A stretch of 64,000 nt of DNA from assembly GCF_002213425.1 (NCBI RefSeq), contig NZ_NJGV01000020.1:1-64000 (forward strand), given 5' to 3'. Origin of the DNA: Herbaspirillum aquaticum (GTDB taxonomy: Bacteria; Pseudomonadota; Gammaproteobacteria; Burkholderiales; Burkholderiaceae_D). Of this stretch, positions 40,245-49,254 are shown one piece after another; position 1 is the first letter of the stretch; every line of letters starts with the position of its first letter. Below the pieces are notes generated by a model. That model was given only the letters and a program-made list of their open reading frames with translations. It searched no databases and had not been told where the DNA came from. The translations under genes and the position numbers were made by a program.

Positions 40245-41864
40245 TCAGGCCTCGGGGGGCAATTCCACCTTGTAGATTTCCTTGCCGTCGGTGTTGTGCA
40301 GGGTGACGGTGAGGGTCTTGCTCTTCGCATCGATCTTGCCGATGCCGAAGAACTGCAGCAGCTCGGCCGGCGAGCGGTTCTGCTTCATGTCCGCCGGGAT
40401 GCTGACGAAGCGCACGTCCGGACCGAAGGTACGATCGATCTCGCCCGGCCCGAAGGTACCGGCATTGATCGGGCCACCGACGAATTCCCAGAAGGGCTTG
40501 AAGTCGGTGAACTGCGCACGCTCGGGCGCATAGTGCGTAGCCGAGGCGTAGTGCACGTCGGCCGTCACCCACACCACGTTCTTGATGTCGTGCTGCTTGA
40601 TGAAGCGCAGCAGTTCGACCACCTCCAGCTCGCGCCCGGAGGGCTTGCCGTTGTCGGCATTGGCCCAGGCCTCGAAGGTTCCCTTGGGCACATCCGGGTT
40701 CAGGTCCGGCACCACGATCGACAGTGGCATATCGCTGGCAATGAGCTTCCAGGTCGAGCGCGAACGCAGCAGCGCCTGCTTGATCCAGCGCATCTGCTCG
40801 GGGCCGAGGAAGTCGGCGTCGTGGCCACCCTTCTGGCGGTTGGGAGAATTGCGGCCGCGATAGCTGCGCTCGTCCAGCATGAACACCTCCAGCAGCGGAC
40901 CGTGGTTGAAGGCGCGATAGATGCGGAAGGGATCCGCGCTGTCGATGCGGAAGGGATTGTGTTCGAACATGGCCTGGCGCGCGCGGGCCGCCAGCACGTC
41001 GATGTTGCGTTCGTCGTAGCGCTTTTCGGCCGCACCGATCAGCTGGCCGGGATACCAGTTGTTGCGCACTTCGTGGTCATCCCACTGCACCAGGAAGGGC
41101 ACCTCGGCGGCGAAGCGGCGCTTGTTGGCGTCGAGCATGTTGTAGGCGAAGTTGCCGCGATAGTCATCCAGCGTCTGCGCGACCTTGGACTTGGCCTCGG
41201 TGACCACGTTGCGCCACAGCGTTCCGTCATCCAGCTTCACTTCGGCCTGGATAGGACCATCGGCATAGATCTGGTCGCCCGAGTGGATGAAGAAATCCGG
41301 GCGGAAGCGGCGCATGCTTTCATACACCCGGTAACCGCCCCACTGTTCATTGATGCCCCAGCCCTGGCCGGCTTCATCGCCCGAGAAGGCGAAGGTGATG
41401 TCGCGCGCCTGGGCATGCGTGGCGGCGGGCACCATGAGGCTGCCGGTCAGCGGCTCGCTCAGGGCCGATTCATGCACCAGGTCCTGGAAGCGCACACGGT
41501 AGTAGATACGCTGGCCTGCCGGCAGGCCGCGCAGGTCGACGCGGGCGGTGTAGTCTTCGCGCGCCAGTGCGGTGGGACCGGCGATACGCACGGGGTTGCT
41601 GAAATCCTCGCGGGTGGAATACTCGACCAGCATGCGCGCATTGCGGTCGGCGCGCGCCCAGACCATGGCGCTGTCGCGGGTGACGTCACCGCTCATGATG
41701 CCGCCGGGGAATTGCGGACGCAGGCGCTCCGAGGTGACGATGGCCGGGGCGGCAGAAAAGGCGGCCGGTGCGGCCAGGCTGGTGGTGGCGGCCACTGTCG
41801 TGAGGGCGCTGTCGCGCAGGAAGCGGCGGCGGCTGTGGTCGGCTGGCGGGTTGCGGTCTGGCAT
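40245..41864 (-). CDS. phoD: Tat-exported alkaline phosphatase/phosphodiesterase PhoD
   Basis: A 539-residue PhoD-family enzyme. The Tat signal SRRRFLRDS is at residues 11-19, followed by a hydrophobic stretch and an AxA-type cleavage region. An N-terminal domain with GGIMSGDVTRDSAMVWARAD precedes the metallophosphatase domain, which has FFIHSGDQIYADGP, VQWDDHEVRNNW and DERSYRG. It uses calcium and iron to free phosphate from mono- and diesters in the periplasm. It is convergent with the IclR gene, 36 bases apart. No Pho box was recognised. Confidence 0.9.
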   Translation of the reverse strand: MPDRNPPADHSRRRFLRDSALTTVAATTSLAAPAAFSAAPAIVTSERLRPQFPGGIMSGDVTRDSAMVWARADRNARMLVEYSTREDFSNPVRIAGPTALAREDYTARVDLRGLPAGQRIYYRVRFQDLVHESALSEPLTGSLMVPAATHAQARDITFAFSGDEAGQGWGINEQWGGYRVYESMRRFRPDFFIHSGDQIYADGPIQAEVKLDDGTLWRNVVTEAKSKVAQTLDDYRGNFAYNMLDANKRRFAAEVPFLVQWDDHEVRNNWYPGQLIGAAEKRYDERNIDVLAARARQAMFEHNPFRIDSADPFRIYRAFNHGPLLEVFMLDERSYRGRNSPNRQKGGHDADFLGPEQMRWIKQALLRSRSTWKLIASDMPLSIVVPDLNPDVPKGTFEAWANADNGKPSGRELEVVELLRFIKQHDIKNVVWVTADVHYASATHYAPERAQFTDFKPFWEFVGGPINAGTFGPGEIDRTFGPDVRFVSIPADMKQNRSPAELLQFFGIGKIDAKSKTLTVTLHNTDGKEIYKVELPPEA

Positions 41865-42002
41865 GGCGACTCCTGTGAGGATGAGGGTGAGGGAAACGGT
41901 GACGAAGAGACGGGGGCTTGCAATCTAGCAACCGAATATGACCGTCCGATGAAACCCTGCTGACCAGTCCTGACCGCAAAGGAAATGCGGCCCGCTTCTC
42001 GT

Positions 42003-42027
42003 AAAAAATGCGGCCCTCGGGCCGCAT
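42003..42027 (-). terminator. Intrinsic terminator for the minus-strand SDR gene
   Basis: ATGCGGCC and GGCCGCAT pair with a CTCG tetraloop. On the minus strand TTTTTTA follows the stem, so it stops the transcript of the SDR gene at 42112. Confidence 0.85.
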
Positions 42028-42111
42028 GGTTTTGCCTCTTTCCGGTGGACGGTATCGGGCCCCCCCTGCATCACACCCTCTCAACGACCTCGGACCCTGC
42101 TGCAAGATCGT

Positions 42112-42942
42112 TCACCGGAAATCCGTGGATGCCGAGATCTTTTCCCATGCATCGATTTCCTCAAGCATCAGCGCCAGCTTTTCGCGCACCAGCTTGACGG
42201 CGTCGCTGCCCAGCAGGAGATGCACCGGTGCGTCGGCATCGCCGGCCATGTCGAGGATCACCTGCGCCGCCCTGGCCGGGTCGCCGAGCTGGTGCCCGCT
42301 CTTGGCCTGGCGTGCCGCGCGGATCGGGTCGATCACTGCATCGTAATCCGCCAGGCTTCGGGGCGAACGCACCATGGAGCGTCCCGCCCAGTCGGTACGG
42401 AAGGAACCGGGTGCCACAGCCGTGACCTTGATGCCGAACGCTGCCACTTCCTTGGCCAGGGTCTCGGAAATGCCTTCCAGGGCGAACTTGCTGCCGCAGT
42501 AATAGGCAATGCCCGGCATGGTGATGAATCCGCCCATGGAGGTGATGTTGATGATATGGCCGGTGCGCCGCGCCCGCATGGAGGGCAGCACGGCCTTCAT
42601 CATGGCTACGGCACCGAACACGTTGACATCGAACTGGTGCCGCATCTCCTCAAGCGAGGATTCTTCGAGCGCGCCTTCATGTCCGTAGCCGGCGTTGTTG
42701 ACCAGCACATCCACCGGGGCCAGGTGCCCGGCCACCGCAGCAATGGCGGGAAAATCGGTCACATCGAGGACGATGGCCGCCGCGCGTCCGGGAGCCATCT
42801 GCTCGAACTGCTCTTTGGCGGCCTGGCTGCGCACCGTGCCTGTTACTGAATGGCCGGCCTGCAGGGCGGCGTCCGCCAGGGCCCGGCCAAATCCCGAGCT
42901 CACGCCCGTGATCAGGATATGCAATGTCTTGGAAGTTTTCAT
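42112..42942 (-). CDS. Short-chain dehydrogenase/reductase, oxidoreductase type
   Basis: A 276-residue SDR with ITGVSSGFGRALADAAL as cofactor loop, NNAGYGHEGALEE, NITSMGGF and the catalytic YYCGSKFALEG. It belongs to the large group of extended classical SDRs with a C-terminal tail of about 40 residues. The start at 42942 follows an AGAGG site; the 28 extra upstream codons have none. It is divergent from the AraC-type gene, which probably activates it. Confidence 0.88.
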   Translation of the reverse strand: MKTSKTLHILITGVSSGFGRALADAALQAGHSVTGTVRSQAAKEQFEQMAPGRAAAIVLDVTDFPAIAAVAGHLAPVDVLVNNAGYGHEGALEESSLEEMRHQFDVNVFGAVAMMKAVLPSMRARRTGHIINITSMGGFITMPGIAYYCGSKFALEGISETLAKEVAAFGIKVTAVAPGSFRTDWAGRSMVRSPRSLADYDAVIDPIRAARQAKSGHQLGDPARAAQVILDMAGDADAPVHLLLGSDAVKLVREKLALMLEEIDAWEKISASTDFR

Positions 42943-43094
42943 GGCGACCTCTGTAGCTCCTTGATGGAAGCCTCTCCGGGGAGGCCGGAGCAGCTTCCCG
43001 ACGGAGAGGACGATGGCTGCCATCATAGGCAGGCTCCCGTCGATCCACCATGTCGATTAGCATGTGGTGTTTGCCTAAAACTATGAGATCGCTC

Positions 43095-44051
43095 ATGTCA
43101 GGAAGTACGAAGAAATCCGGGCAGAAAAATTCGAATGCCCATCAACGCATGGTGAAACTGCTCACTGAGCTCGCCCCTGACGAAGGCTACAACCTGTCGC
43201 CGCTTCCGGATGTGCGTTTCCTCAGATCCAACCGTGCACTGAGTGAAACGCCGGTCCTCTACGAGCCGGGCATCGTCGTGGTCGTGCAGGGACGCAAGCG
43301 CGGATTCCTGGGCGGGCAAACCTATCTCTATGATGCGCGGCACTACCTGGCTGTGTCGGTGCCCGTGCCCTTCACGATGGAAACCGACGCCAGTGCGAAG
43401 GCGCCCTTGCTGGCGATCTATTTCCGGCTGGATTTCCAACTGCTGGCTGAAATCCTCTTGCAGATGGATGATGCCGATCTCTCCGCCCATCCGCAGACCA
43501 TGTTCGCCACCAGGATGGATGCGCGGATGTCGGCCTCGGTATTGCGTTTCCTGGAGGCCATGCGGGTGCCGATGGAAGCCAGGATCTTGGGCCGGTCGCT
43601 GGTGAAGGAGATCTACCTGCGGGTACTCACGGGCAGGCAAGGTGCCTCCATGCGCGCCGCGCTGCGCAATGACGGGCAATATGGAAAAGTGGCCAAGGCC
43701 ATCCGGAAAATTCACGCCGCCTATGCGGACAAACTGGATGTGGAACAGCTCGCGCAGGAGGCGGCCATGAGTCCGCCCTCCTTTCATGCGCATTTCAAGG
43801 CGGTCACCGCCACTTCGCCGATGCAATACCTGAAATCGACCCGCCTGCATCAGGCACGCCTGCTGATGCTGCGCAACGGCCTGACGGTAGCCGAAGCCAG
43901 CGCGCGCGTCGGCTATGAAAGCGCCTCCCAGTTCAGCCGGGAATTCAAACGACTCTTTGGCCTGCCGCCGACGCAAGAGGTGGCGCGGATGAAAGAGGCC
44001 TATGCGCTGCCCGATCCGGAACCGTCGGCGATGTTCGTGTCATCGCATTAG
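43095..44051 (+). CDS. AraC-family regulator, YqhC-like
   Basis: A 318-residue AraC-type activator. The N-terminal cupin-like domain (about residues 20-180) has VLYEPGIVVVVQGRKRGFLGG, the mark of the AraC_N group that includes YqhC. The C-terminal double helix-turn-helix spans about 200-295 with LDVEQLAQEAAMSPPSFHAHFKAVT and VGYESASQFSREFKRLFG. Several starts are possible (43050, 43083, 43095); none has a strong ribosome site, and 43095 is chosen for length. It is divergent from the SDR gene, as YqhC is from the aldehyde reductase gene yqhD. Confidence 0.86.
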   Translation: MSGSTKKSGQKNSNAHQRMVKLLTELAPDEGYNLSPLPDVRFLRSNRALSETPVLYEPGIVVVVQGRKRGFLGGQTYLYDARHYLAVSVPVPFTMETDASAKAPLLAIYFRLDFQLLAEILLQMDDADLSAHPQTMFATRMDARMSASVLRFLEAMRVPMEARILGRSLVKEIYLRVLTGRQGASMRAALRNDGQYGKVAKAIRKIHAAYADKLDVEQLAQEAAMSPPSFHAHFKAVTATSPMQYLKSTRLHQARLLMLRNGLTVAEASARVGYESASQFSREFKRLFGLPPTQEVARMKEAYALPDPEPSAMFVSSH

Positions 44052-44086
44052 GCGGGGTGGAACGCCTTGCCAACGTTGCGGGGTTC

Positions 44087-44356
44087 TAGGGCCTGTTCAC
44101 ATTCAATCTGTGAGATGCGTTGCCCCCAGAAGGCGTGGTGGCAAGGCGCGCGTCAGGGCTGGTGGTGGTGCCACCAGCCCTGACGTGCAACGCGGCCAGC
44201 GCGCCTTCTGGGGGCAACCCTCCGGGAGAGGCCGCCAAGCGTCGCCTGCCGTTGTTGCAGCTCCTTGCCGTGGCACCACCACGGCGCGTCGCCGCGCCTA
44301 GGCAGTCAACGCTTGGCGACCTCTCGCACTCACAGATTGAATGTGAACAGGCCCTA
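44087..44356. mobile_element. MITE-like element with 28-bp perfect terminal inverted repeats
   Basis: A 270-bp element is bounded by 28-base perfect inverted repeats, 44087-44114 and 44329-44356, each beginning TAGGGCCTGTTCACATTC. It carries no transposase. Inside are two large hairpins. The first is a 17-pair stem at 44119-44135 and 44202-44218, enclosing a 14-pair stem at 44152-44165 and 44171-44184. The second has 25-base arms at 44226-44250 and 44301-44325 with three mismatches. The TA at each end could be a TA target duplication, as made by IS630/Tc1-type transposases. Its right end supplies the stop codon of the LysR gene. Confidence 0.82.
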
Positions 44357-45259
44357 AACTTCCCACGGCGGATGAGCGCCGAAGTCTTCGGCAAGATAAT
44401 CGACGAAGCGGCGGACCTTGAGCGGGATTCCTCGCGCGCTCGGATAGACGGCCTGGATGGCCAATGCATTGGCGCGATACTCCGGAAGCAGGGCAATCAA
44501 GCGCCCTTGCCTGATATGTTCACCGAAGACGAAGGAAGGCCCGAAGGCCACACCCGCGCCCGCCAGCACGCAAGCCAGCAGCATCTGCATGTTGTTGGCC
44601 GTCAGCCGGCAGGGACCATCGATGCGATGCGCCTGTCCCGCGGCATCGATGAAAGTCCAGTCGCCTTCAGAGACTGCGTCACTGAAGGCCAGGCGCGGCA
44701 GGCGCGACAAGGCTTGCGGCGTGCCAGGCAGGCCATGCTGCGCGATCAGTTCGGGAGAGGCACAGGCGATCATGCTGCAGGGTGCCAGACGGCGCGTGAC
44801 CAGTTCGGGATCGTCGAGCTTCCCGATGCGGATGGCCACATCCACGCCCGCATCGATCAGGTCGACATAGCGGTCGCCGAGCACGACCTCGACGTTGACC
44901 TCCGGGTGATCCGCAAGATAGCGCGCAATGACCGGGCCCAGATGCATGGCGCCGAAGGTCACCGGCACGGCCACGCGCAGAACGCCCCGTGCGGTCCCTT
45001 GCGCCGCAGTCGCTTCGCGGTTCGCCTCTTCGAATGCCGCGAGGATCTGGCGGCAACGCACGTAATACGTCCGGCCTACCTCGGTGAGGCTCAGGCGGCG
45101 CGTGGTACGTTGAAACAGGCGGGCACCCAGCTCCGCCTCGATCTGACTGACGTGCTTGCCCGCCATCGCCGGCGACAGCGCGAAGCGCCGGGCCGCCCCG
45201 GCAAAGCTGCCTTCCTCCACTGCGGCCACAAAGACATTGAGGCTCATCAGTTTGTCCAT
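44354..45259 (-). CDS. LysR-family transcription regulator
   Basis: A 301-residue LysR regulator. The helix-turn-helix region has FAGAARRFALSPAMAGKHVSQIEAELG, followed by the substrate domain with LRVAVPVTFGAMHLGPVIARYL. The stop codon TAG falls in the last three bases of the MITE-like element, so the original C-terminus may have been a little longer before insertion. It is divergent from an alpha/beta hydrolase gene, 111 bases apart, and is its likely regulator. Confidence 0.88.
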   Translation of the reverse strand: MDKLMSLNVFVAAVEEGSFAGAARRFALSPAMAGKHVSQIEAELGARLFQRTTRRLSLTEVGRTYYVRCRQILAAFEEANREATAAQGTARGVLRVAVPVTFGAMHLGPVIARYLADHPEVNVEVVLGDRYVDLIDAGVDVAIRIGKLDDPELVTRRLAPCSMIACASPELIAQHGLPGTPQALSRLPRLAFSDAVSEGDWTFIDAAGQAHRIDGPCRLTANNMQMLLACVLAGAGVAFGPSFVFGEHIRQGRLIALLPEYRANALAIQAVYPSARGIPLKVRRFVDYLAEDFGAHPPWEV

Positions 45260-45370
45260 GCGCCCCCTATTCGATCATCAGAGTGTCGACTGTGACTAAC
45301 AATTTGCCAATTATAAATTTTTCGCATGGAATCTACCATTGACTCTCCCCCATCACAAAGGAGCAGACAC

Positions 45371-46165
45371 ATGCATATCGAAACCAACGGAACACGCATC
45401 CACGTTGCCCAGCAGGGCAGCGGCGAACTGGCGCTGGTGTTCCTGCACTACTACGGCGGTTCGTCCCGCACCTGGGATGCGGTAGCCGCACAAGTGGCGC
45501 AGCGCTGCCGCATCGTCGCCACCGACCATCGCGGCTGGGGCCGCTCTGCAGCGCCCGCCGAGGGCTACCGGATTGCCGACCTGGCCGCCGATGCCGAGGG
45601 CGTCATTGCCGCCTTGGGACTGCAGCGCTATGTTCTGGTGGGCCACTCCATGGGTGGCAAGGTGGCACAGCTGATGGCTTCGCGCCGGCCGCACGGGCTT
45701 GAAGGGCTGATCCTGGTGGCACCATCTCCGCCCTCGCCCATGCTGCTTTCGGCGGAACAGCGGGCCATGCTGGCAGGCGCCTACCAGTCGCGCGAATCGG
45801 TGGAGTTCGTGCTCGACCATGTATTGACCGCAAAGCCCCTCACGGCCGCGCGCCGCGCACAGGTCATCGAGGACAGCCTGCAGGCTGCACCCCAGGCCAA
45901 GCTCGCCTGGCCCAACGTGGCGATGGCGGAGGACATCACGGCCGATGTCGCTGCCATCGAAGTCCCCACGCTGGTCATCTCGGGCGAGCAGGATCAGGTC
46001 GACAGGATCGCGACGCTGCAGGCAGAGCTTTTGCCGCGCATTCCCCAGGCCGCCCTCCGCGTCCTTCCTGGCGTGGGCCACTTGTCACCGCTGGAAGATC
46101 CGGAGGCGGTGGCGCAGCTCATTGAGGGTTTCATTGACGCACTGCCCAAGGCGACTCGGCAATAA
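45371..46165 (+). CDS. Alpha/beta hydrolase
   Basis: A 264-residue alpha/beta hydrolase. The nucleophile elbow is VGHSMGGKVAQ with the catalytic serine near residue 97. The oxyanion region is FLHYYGGSSRTW, the acid is likely in ISGEQDQVDR, and the histidine is in GVGHLSPLEDP near residue 240. The start at 45371 follows AAAGGAGCAGACAC. It resembles esterases and 3-oxoadipate enol-lactone-type hydrolases, but no pathway genes are next to it. Substrate unknown. Confidence 0.85.
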   Translation: MHIETNGTRIHVAQQGSGELALVFLHYYGGSSRTWDAVAAQVAQRCRIVATDHRGWGRSAAPAEGYRIADLAADAEGVIAALGLQRYVLVGHSMGGKVAQLMASRRPHGLEGLILVAPSPPSPMLLSAEQRAMLAGAYQSRESVEFVLDHVLTAKPLTAARRAQVIEDSLQAAPQAKLAWPNVAMAEDITADVAAIEVPTLVISGEQDQVDRIATLQAELLPRIPQAALRVLPGVGHLSPLEDPEAVAQLIEGFIDALPKATRQ

Positions 46166-46228
46166 GCGACGCTGGGCAGGCAAGGCTTTACTGCCCACGC
46201 ACCAAAATGCAGCCGACTACAACCGACC

Positions 46229-46265
46229 GGCACCGACATGCACGGAGTTCGTGCGTGTCGGTGCC
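46229..46265. repeat. Hairpin between the hydrolase gene and amtB
   Basis: GGCACCGACA and TGTCGGTGCC pair at the ends, and the inner TGCACG/CGTGCG extends the stem. There is no T-tract after it. It lies about 65 bases upstream of the sigma-54 promoter, where it could be a weak terminator or mRNA-end stabiliser; a regulator site is also possible. Confidence 0.42.
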
Positions 46266-46330
46266 TGACGCATAGCTGACGCACCGAAAAAGTCTTTTCA
46301 AATCAATGCACTGCGCATTTCTCACCAAAA

Positions 46331-46346
46331 TGGAACGGAAATTGCT
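46331..46346 (+). promoter_or_regulatory. Sigma-54 promoter of the ammonium transporter gene
   Basis: TGGAACGGAAATTGCT matches the sigma-54 consensus TGGCACGNNNNTTGCW at all but one fixed position, with GG and GC correctly spaced. Transcription should start near 46357. This puts the translation start downstream, at the GTG of 46398, and predicts control by NtrC under nitrogen limitation. Confidence 0.8.
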
Positions 46347-46397
46347 TTAGTCGTGGCTTTCACGCATTTCCTTGCACACTTTTTGGGAGATTTTCTG

Positions 46398-47600
46398 GTG
46401 GACGATCACAAAAACGGCGCAGACGCCCTCTTCATCCTGCTGGGGGCGATCATGATCCTGGCCATGCATGCCGGCTTTGCCTTCCTGGAACTGGGGACGG
46501 TGCGCAAGAAGAACCAGGTCAATGCCCTGGTGAAGATCCTGGCTGACTTTGCGGTATCGACCATCGTCTACTTCTTCATCGGCTATTACGTGGCCTATGG
46601 GGTGAGCTTCTTTGCCGGCGCCGAGACGCTGGCCGAGCGCAGCGGTTTCGAGCTGGTGAAGTTCTTCTTCCTGCTGACCTTTGCGGCAGCCATCCCGGCC
46701 ATCATCTCCGGCGGCATCGCCGAGCGTTCCAAATTCAATCCGCAGTTGATCGCCACGGCCGTGCTGGTGGGCCTGGTCTATCCCTTCTTCGAGGGCATCG
46801 CGTGGAACCAGCACCTGGGCGTGCAGGCCTGGCTGGCGACCACCTTCGGTGCAGAGTTCCATGATTTCGCCGGTTCCATCGTGGTCCACGCCGTGGGTGG
46901 CTGGATTGCGCTGCCGGCGGTCCTGCTGCTGGGTGCACGCCGTGGCCGCTACAGCAAGGAAGGCGCGGTGGCGGCGCATCCGCCGTCCAACATTCCTTTC
47001 CTGGCCTTGGGCGCGTGGATCCTGACGGTGGGCTGGTTCGGCTTCAATGTGATGAGCGCGCAGACCCTGGACAAGATGAATGGCCTGGTCGCCATGAATT
47101 CGCTCATGGCCATGGCCGGCGGCACGCTGGTGGCGCTGCTGATGGGCCGCAACGATCCCGGCTTCGCCTACAACGGCCCGCTGGCCGGCCTGGTGGCGGT
47201 GTGCGCGGGCTCGGACCTGATGCATCCGCTGGGCGCGCTGGTCACCGGCGGCATTGCGGGGGCGATCTTCGTGTGGATGTTCACCCGCACCCAGAACAAG
47301 TGGAAGATCGACGATGTGCTGGGCGTGTGGCCGCTGCACGGCCTGTGCGGCCTGTGGGGCGGACTGGCGGCGGGTATCTTTGGCTTGCAGGCGCTGGGCG
47401 GACGCGGTGGCGTGTCGTTCATGTCGCAGCTCATCGGCAGCCTCATGGGGATCGCCATTGCAGCAGCGGGCGGATGGATCATCTATGGCTTGCTGAAGAA
47501 GGCGGTGGGGATACGGCTGGATCCGGAGCAGGAGTTTGAAGGGGCCGACCTGGCCATTCACAAGATTTCCTCTACGGCGGAGAGGGAGACCAGCTGGTGA
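46398..47600 (+). CDS. amtB: Ammonium transporter
   Basis: A 400-residue Amt/Rh channel with 11 expected membrane segments. Family marks include GAIMILAMHAGFAFLELGTVRKKN, DFAGSIVVHAVGGWIALPAVLLLGAR with the first pore histidine, and the late GLCGLWGGLAAGIF. The GTG at 46398 follows TTTGGGAGATTTTCTG, a good ribosome site, and lies downstream of the predicted start of transcription. A longer frame from 46353 would begin before that point. No glnK gene is adjacent, unlike the usual glnK-amtB pair, so it may be a second Amt. Confidence 0.9.
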   Translation: MDDHKNGADALFILLGAIMILAMHAGFAFLELGTVRKKNQVNALVKILADFAVSTIVYFFIGYYVAYGVSFFAGAETLAERSGFELVKFFFLLTFAAAIPAIISGGIAERSKFNPQLIATAVLVGLVYPFFEGIAWNQHLGVQAWLATTFGAEFHDFAGSIVVHAVGGWIALPAVLLLGARRGRYSKEGAVAAHPPSNIPFLALGAWILTVGWFGFNVMSAQTLDKMNGLVAMNSLMAMAGGTLVALLMGRNDPGFAYNGPLAGLVAVCAGSDLMHPLGALVTGGIAGAIFVWMFTRTQNKWKIDDVLGVWPLHGLCGLWGGLAAGIFGLQALGGRGGVSFMSQLIGSLMGIAIAAAGGWIIYGLLKKAVGIRLDPEQEFEGADLAIHKISSTAERETSW

Positions 47601-47718
47601 GCCGATCAACAAGAATGGAGTCTGCATTTCCGAAATAAGGCCTGTCGACCCGATGAAAGCCAGTCGGACTCATCGATGGCGTATCAAAAGCACAGTGGCA
47701 ACAGCGTCAGCGCCAATG

Positions 47719-47746
47719 AAAAGGCCACCATTGCGGTGGCCTTCTC
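47719..47746. terminator. Terminator between amtB and tcuC
   Basis: AAGGCCACC and GGTGGCCTT form a nine-pair stem with a five-base loop. On the minus strand TTTTC follows, so it best fits the end of the tcu operon. It could act on the amtB transcript less well. Confidence 0.6.
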
Positions 47747-47853
47747 AATATCGAACAGTAATCGTAGCGATGTCCGCAATCGGCGGCAGAAGCGCTCACC
47801 GCCAGCGCATTGCGGACATCTTTTCCATTGAGGCCAAGCGTCGCGCCTGAGTT

Positions 47854-49164
47854 TCACTGCACAACGCGACTCACTGCTCCACCGCGTCGACAGAAGATCA
47901 AAGTAGCGGTGAGCCCACATAGCGCAGCGAAACTCATCCAAAGTCCGGGCGACGCTTTATTGGACGTCACATCGATCAGATACGTGGAAATGGCGGGTGT
48001 AAATCCCCCAAAGACGGCGGTTGCCAGGCTGAAGGCGAGTGAGAAGCCTACCACTCTGACGTTCACAGGCATGACCTCCGTCAGCGCTACGACCATGGCA
48101 CCGTTATACATCCCGAAATAGAAAGAGAACAGCAGCAACACCGCAAGCAGGTGTCCAAAGCTGGGGTTGGCCACCAACCACGACATCGCGGGATAAGCTG
48201 TCAGCAGCGCAAGCAAGGAAATGCCGACCAGAATAGGTTTGCGGCCAATGCGGTCGGATAGTGCACCGCCAATCGGCAGCCAGACGAAATTGGACAATCC
48301 CACGAGAAGCGTCACCAACAAACTGTCGCCCGCGCCCAAGTGCAGCACGCTGCGACCAAAGGTTGGTGTGTAGACGGTGATCAGGTAGAAAGTGGTGGTC
48401 GTCATCGCGACAAAGAGCATCCCTGTGAGCACCGTACGCCAATTCTTGACCATCGAATGAAACACCTCCTGGATATCAGGATGGTGACGACGCGCCTGGA
48501 ACTCGCCGGTCTCCTCCAGGGTGTTGCGCAACATGAAGATAACGGGAATGATCGCGCAGCCGATCAGGAACGGGATACGCCACCCCCATGCCGTCACCTC
48601 CCCTGGAGACAGCCAGTGGTTCAAGCCGAATCCCAGCGCAGCCGCCATCACGATGGCGACCTGTTGGCTAGCCGATTGCCAGGCAGTATAGAAGCCCTTG
48701 CGGCCAGGGGTGGCAATCTCCGCCAGGTAGACCGATACGCCACCCAGTTCCGCCCCGGCCGAGAAGCCTTGAAGCAAGCGGCCGATCAGCACCAGCAACG
48801 GTGCGAACAAACCGATTGATGCGTATCCCGGCACCAGCGCAATGAGCACCGTACCGCTCGCCATGATCGAGAGCGTGACAATCAAGCCTTTGCGGCGGCC
48901 TACCTTGTCGATGTAAGCACCCAATATGATCGCACCCAGCGGCCGCATCAAGAAACCGGCACCGAACACCGCGAAAGTCAGCATCAGGGACGCGAATTCG
49001 TTATCGCTTGGGAAGAAAATCCTGGAGATATAGTTTGCGTAGAAGCCAAAAAGGAAGAAGTCGAATTGCTCCAGAAAGTTTCCACTGGTGACACGCAGTA
49101 CGGCGCCGATTTTTGACGAGGGTCGAGAACCTGCGCCATCCCTATTGGTGTCTTTTATTGTCAT
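47854..49164 (-). CDS. tcuC: Tricarballylate/citrate:proton symporter
   Basis: A 436-residue MFS carrier of the metabolite:H+ symporter family with 12 membrane segments. The family marks [17 protein letters not shown] near residues 30-46, [21 protein letters not shown] and [15 protein letters not shown] match CitA and TcuC. The start at 49164 follows GGAGGCAAATACA; an in-frame TTG five codons earlier overlaps that ribosome site and is unlikely. It is the last gene of the tcuRABC set, 90 bases after tcuB. It should import tricarballylate or citrate. Confidence 0.88.
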   Translation of the reverse strand: MTIKDTNRDGAGSRPSSKIGAVLRVTSGNFLEQFDFFLFGFYANYISRIFFPSDNEFASLMLTFAVFGAGFLMRPLGAIILGAYIDKVGRRKGLIVTLSIMASGTVLIALVPGYASIGLFAPLLVLIGRLLQGFSAGAELGGVSVYLAEIATPGRKGFYTAWQSASQQVAIVMAAALGFGLNHWLSPGEVTAWGWRIPFLIGCAIIPVIFMLRNTLEETGEFQARRHHPDIQEVFHSMVKNWRTVLTGMLFVAMTTTTFYLITVYTPTFGRSVLHLGAGDSLLVTLLVGLSNFVWLPIGGALSDRIGRKPILVGISLLALLTAYPAMSWLVANPSFGHLLAVLLLFSFYFGMYNGAMVVALTEVMPVNVRVVGFSLAFSLATAVFGGFTPAISTYLIDVTSNKASPGLWMSFAALCGLTATLIFCRRGGAVSRVVQ

Positions 49165-49254
49165 TGTATTTGCCTCCAAATATTTTATAAGTTATGTCAC
49201 GGGTCTTTTCATGAGCAGAGCTGACGCATCACGCAAACTGGCCGTGTCAGGCAT

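Noticed and set aside
46353-46397. GTG at 46353 as start of the ammonium transporter
   Set aside because: It lies upstream of the predicted transcription start of the sigma-54 promoter and has no ribosome site.
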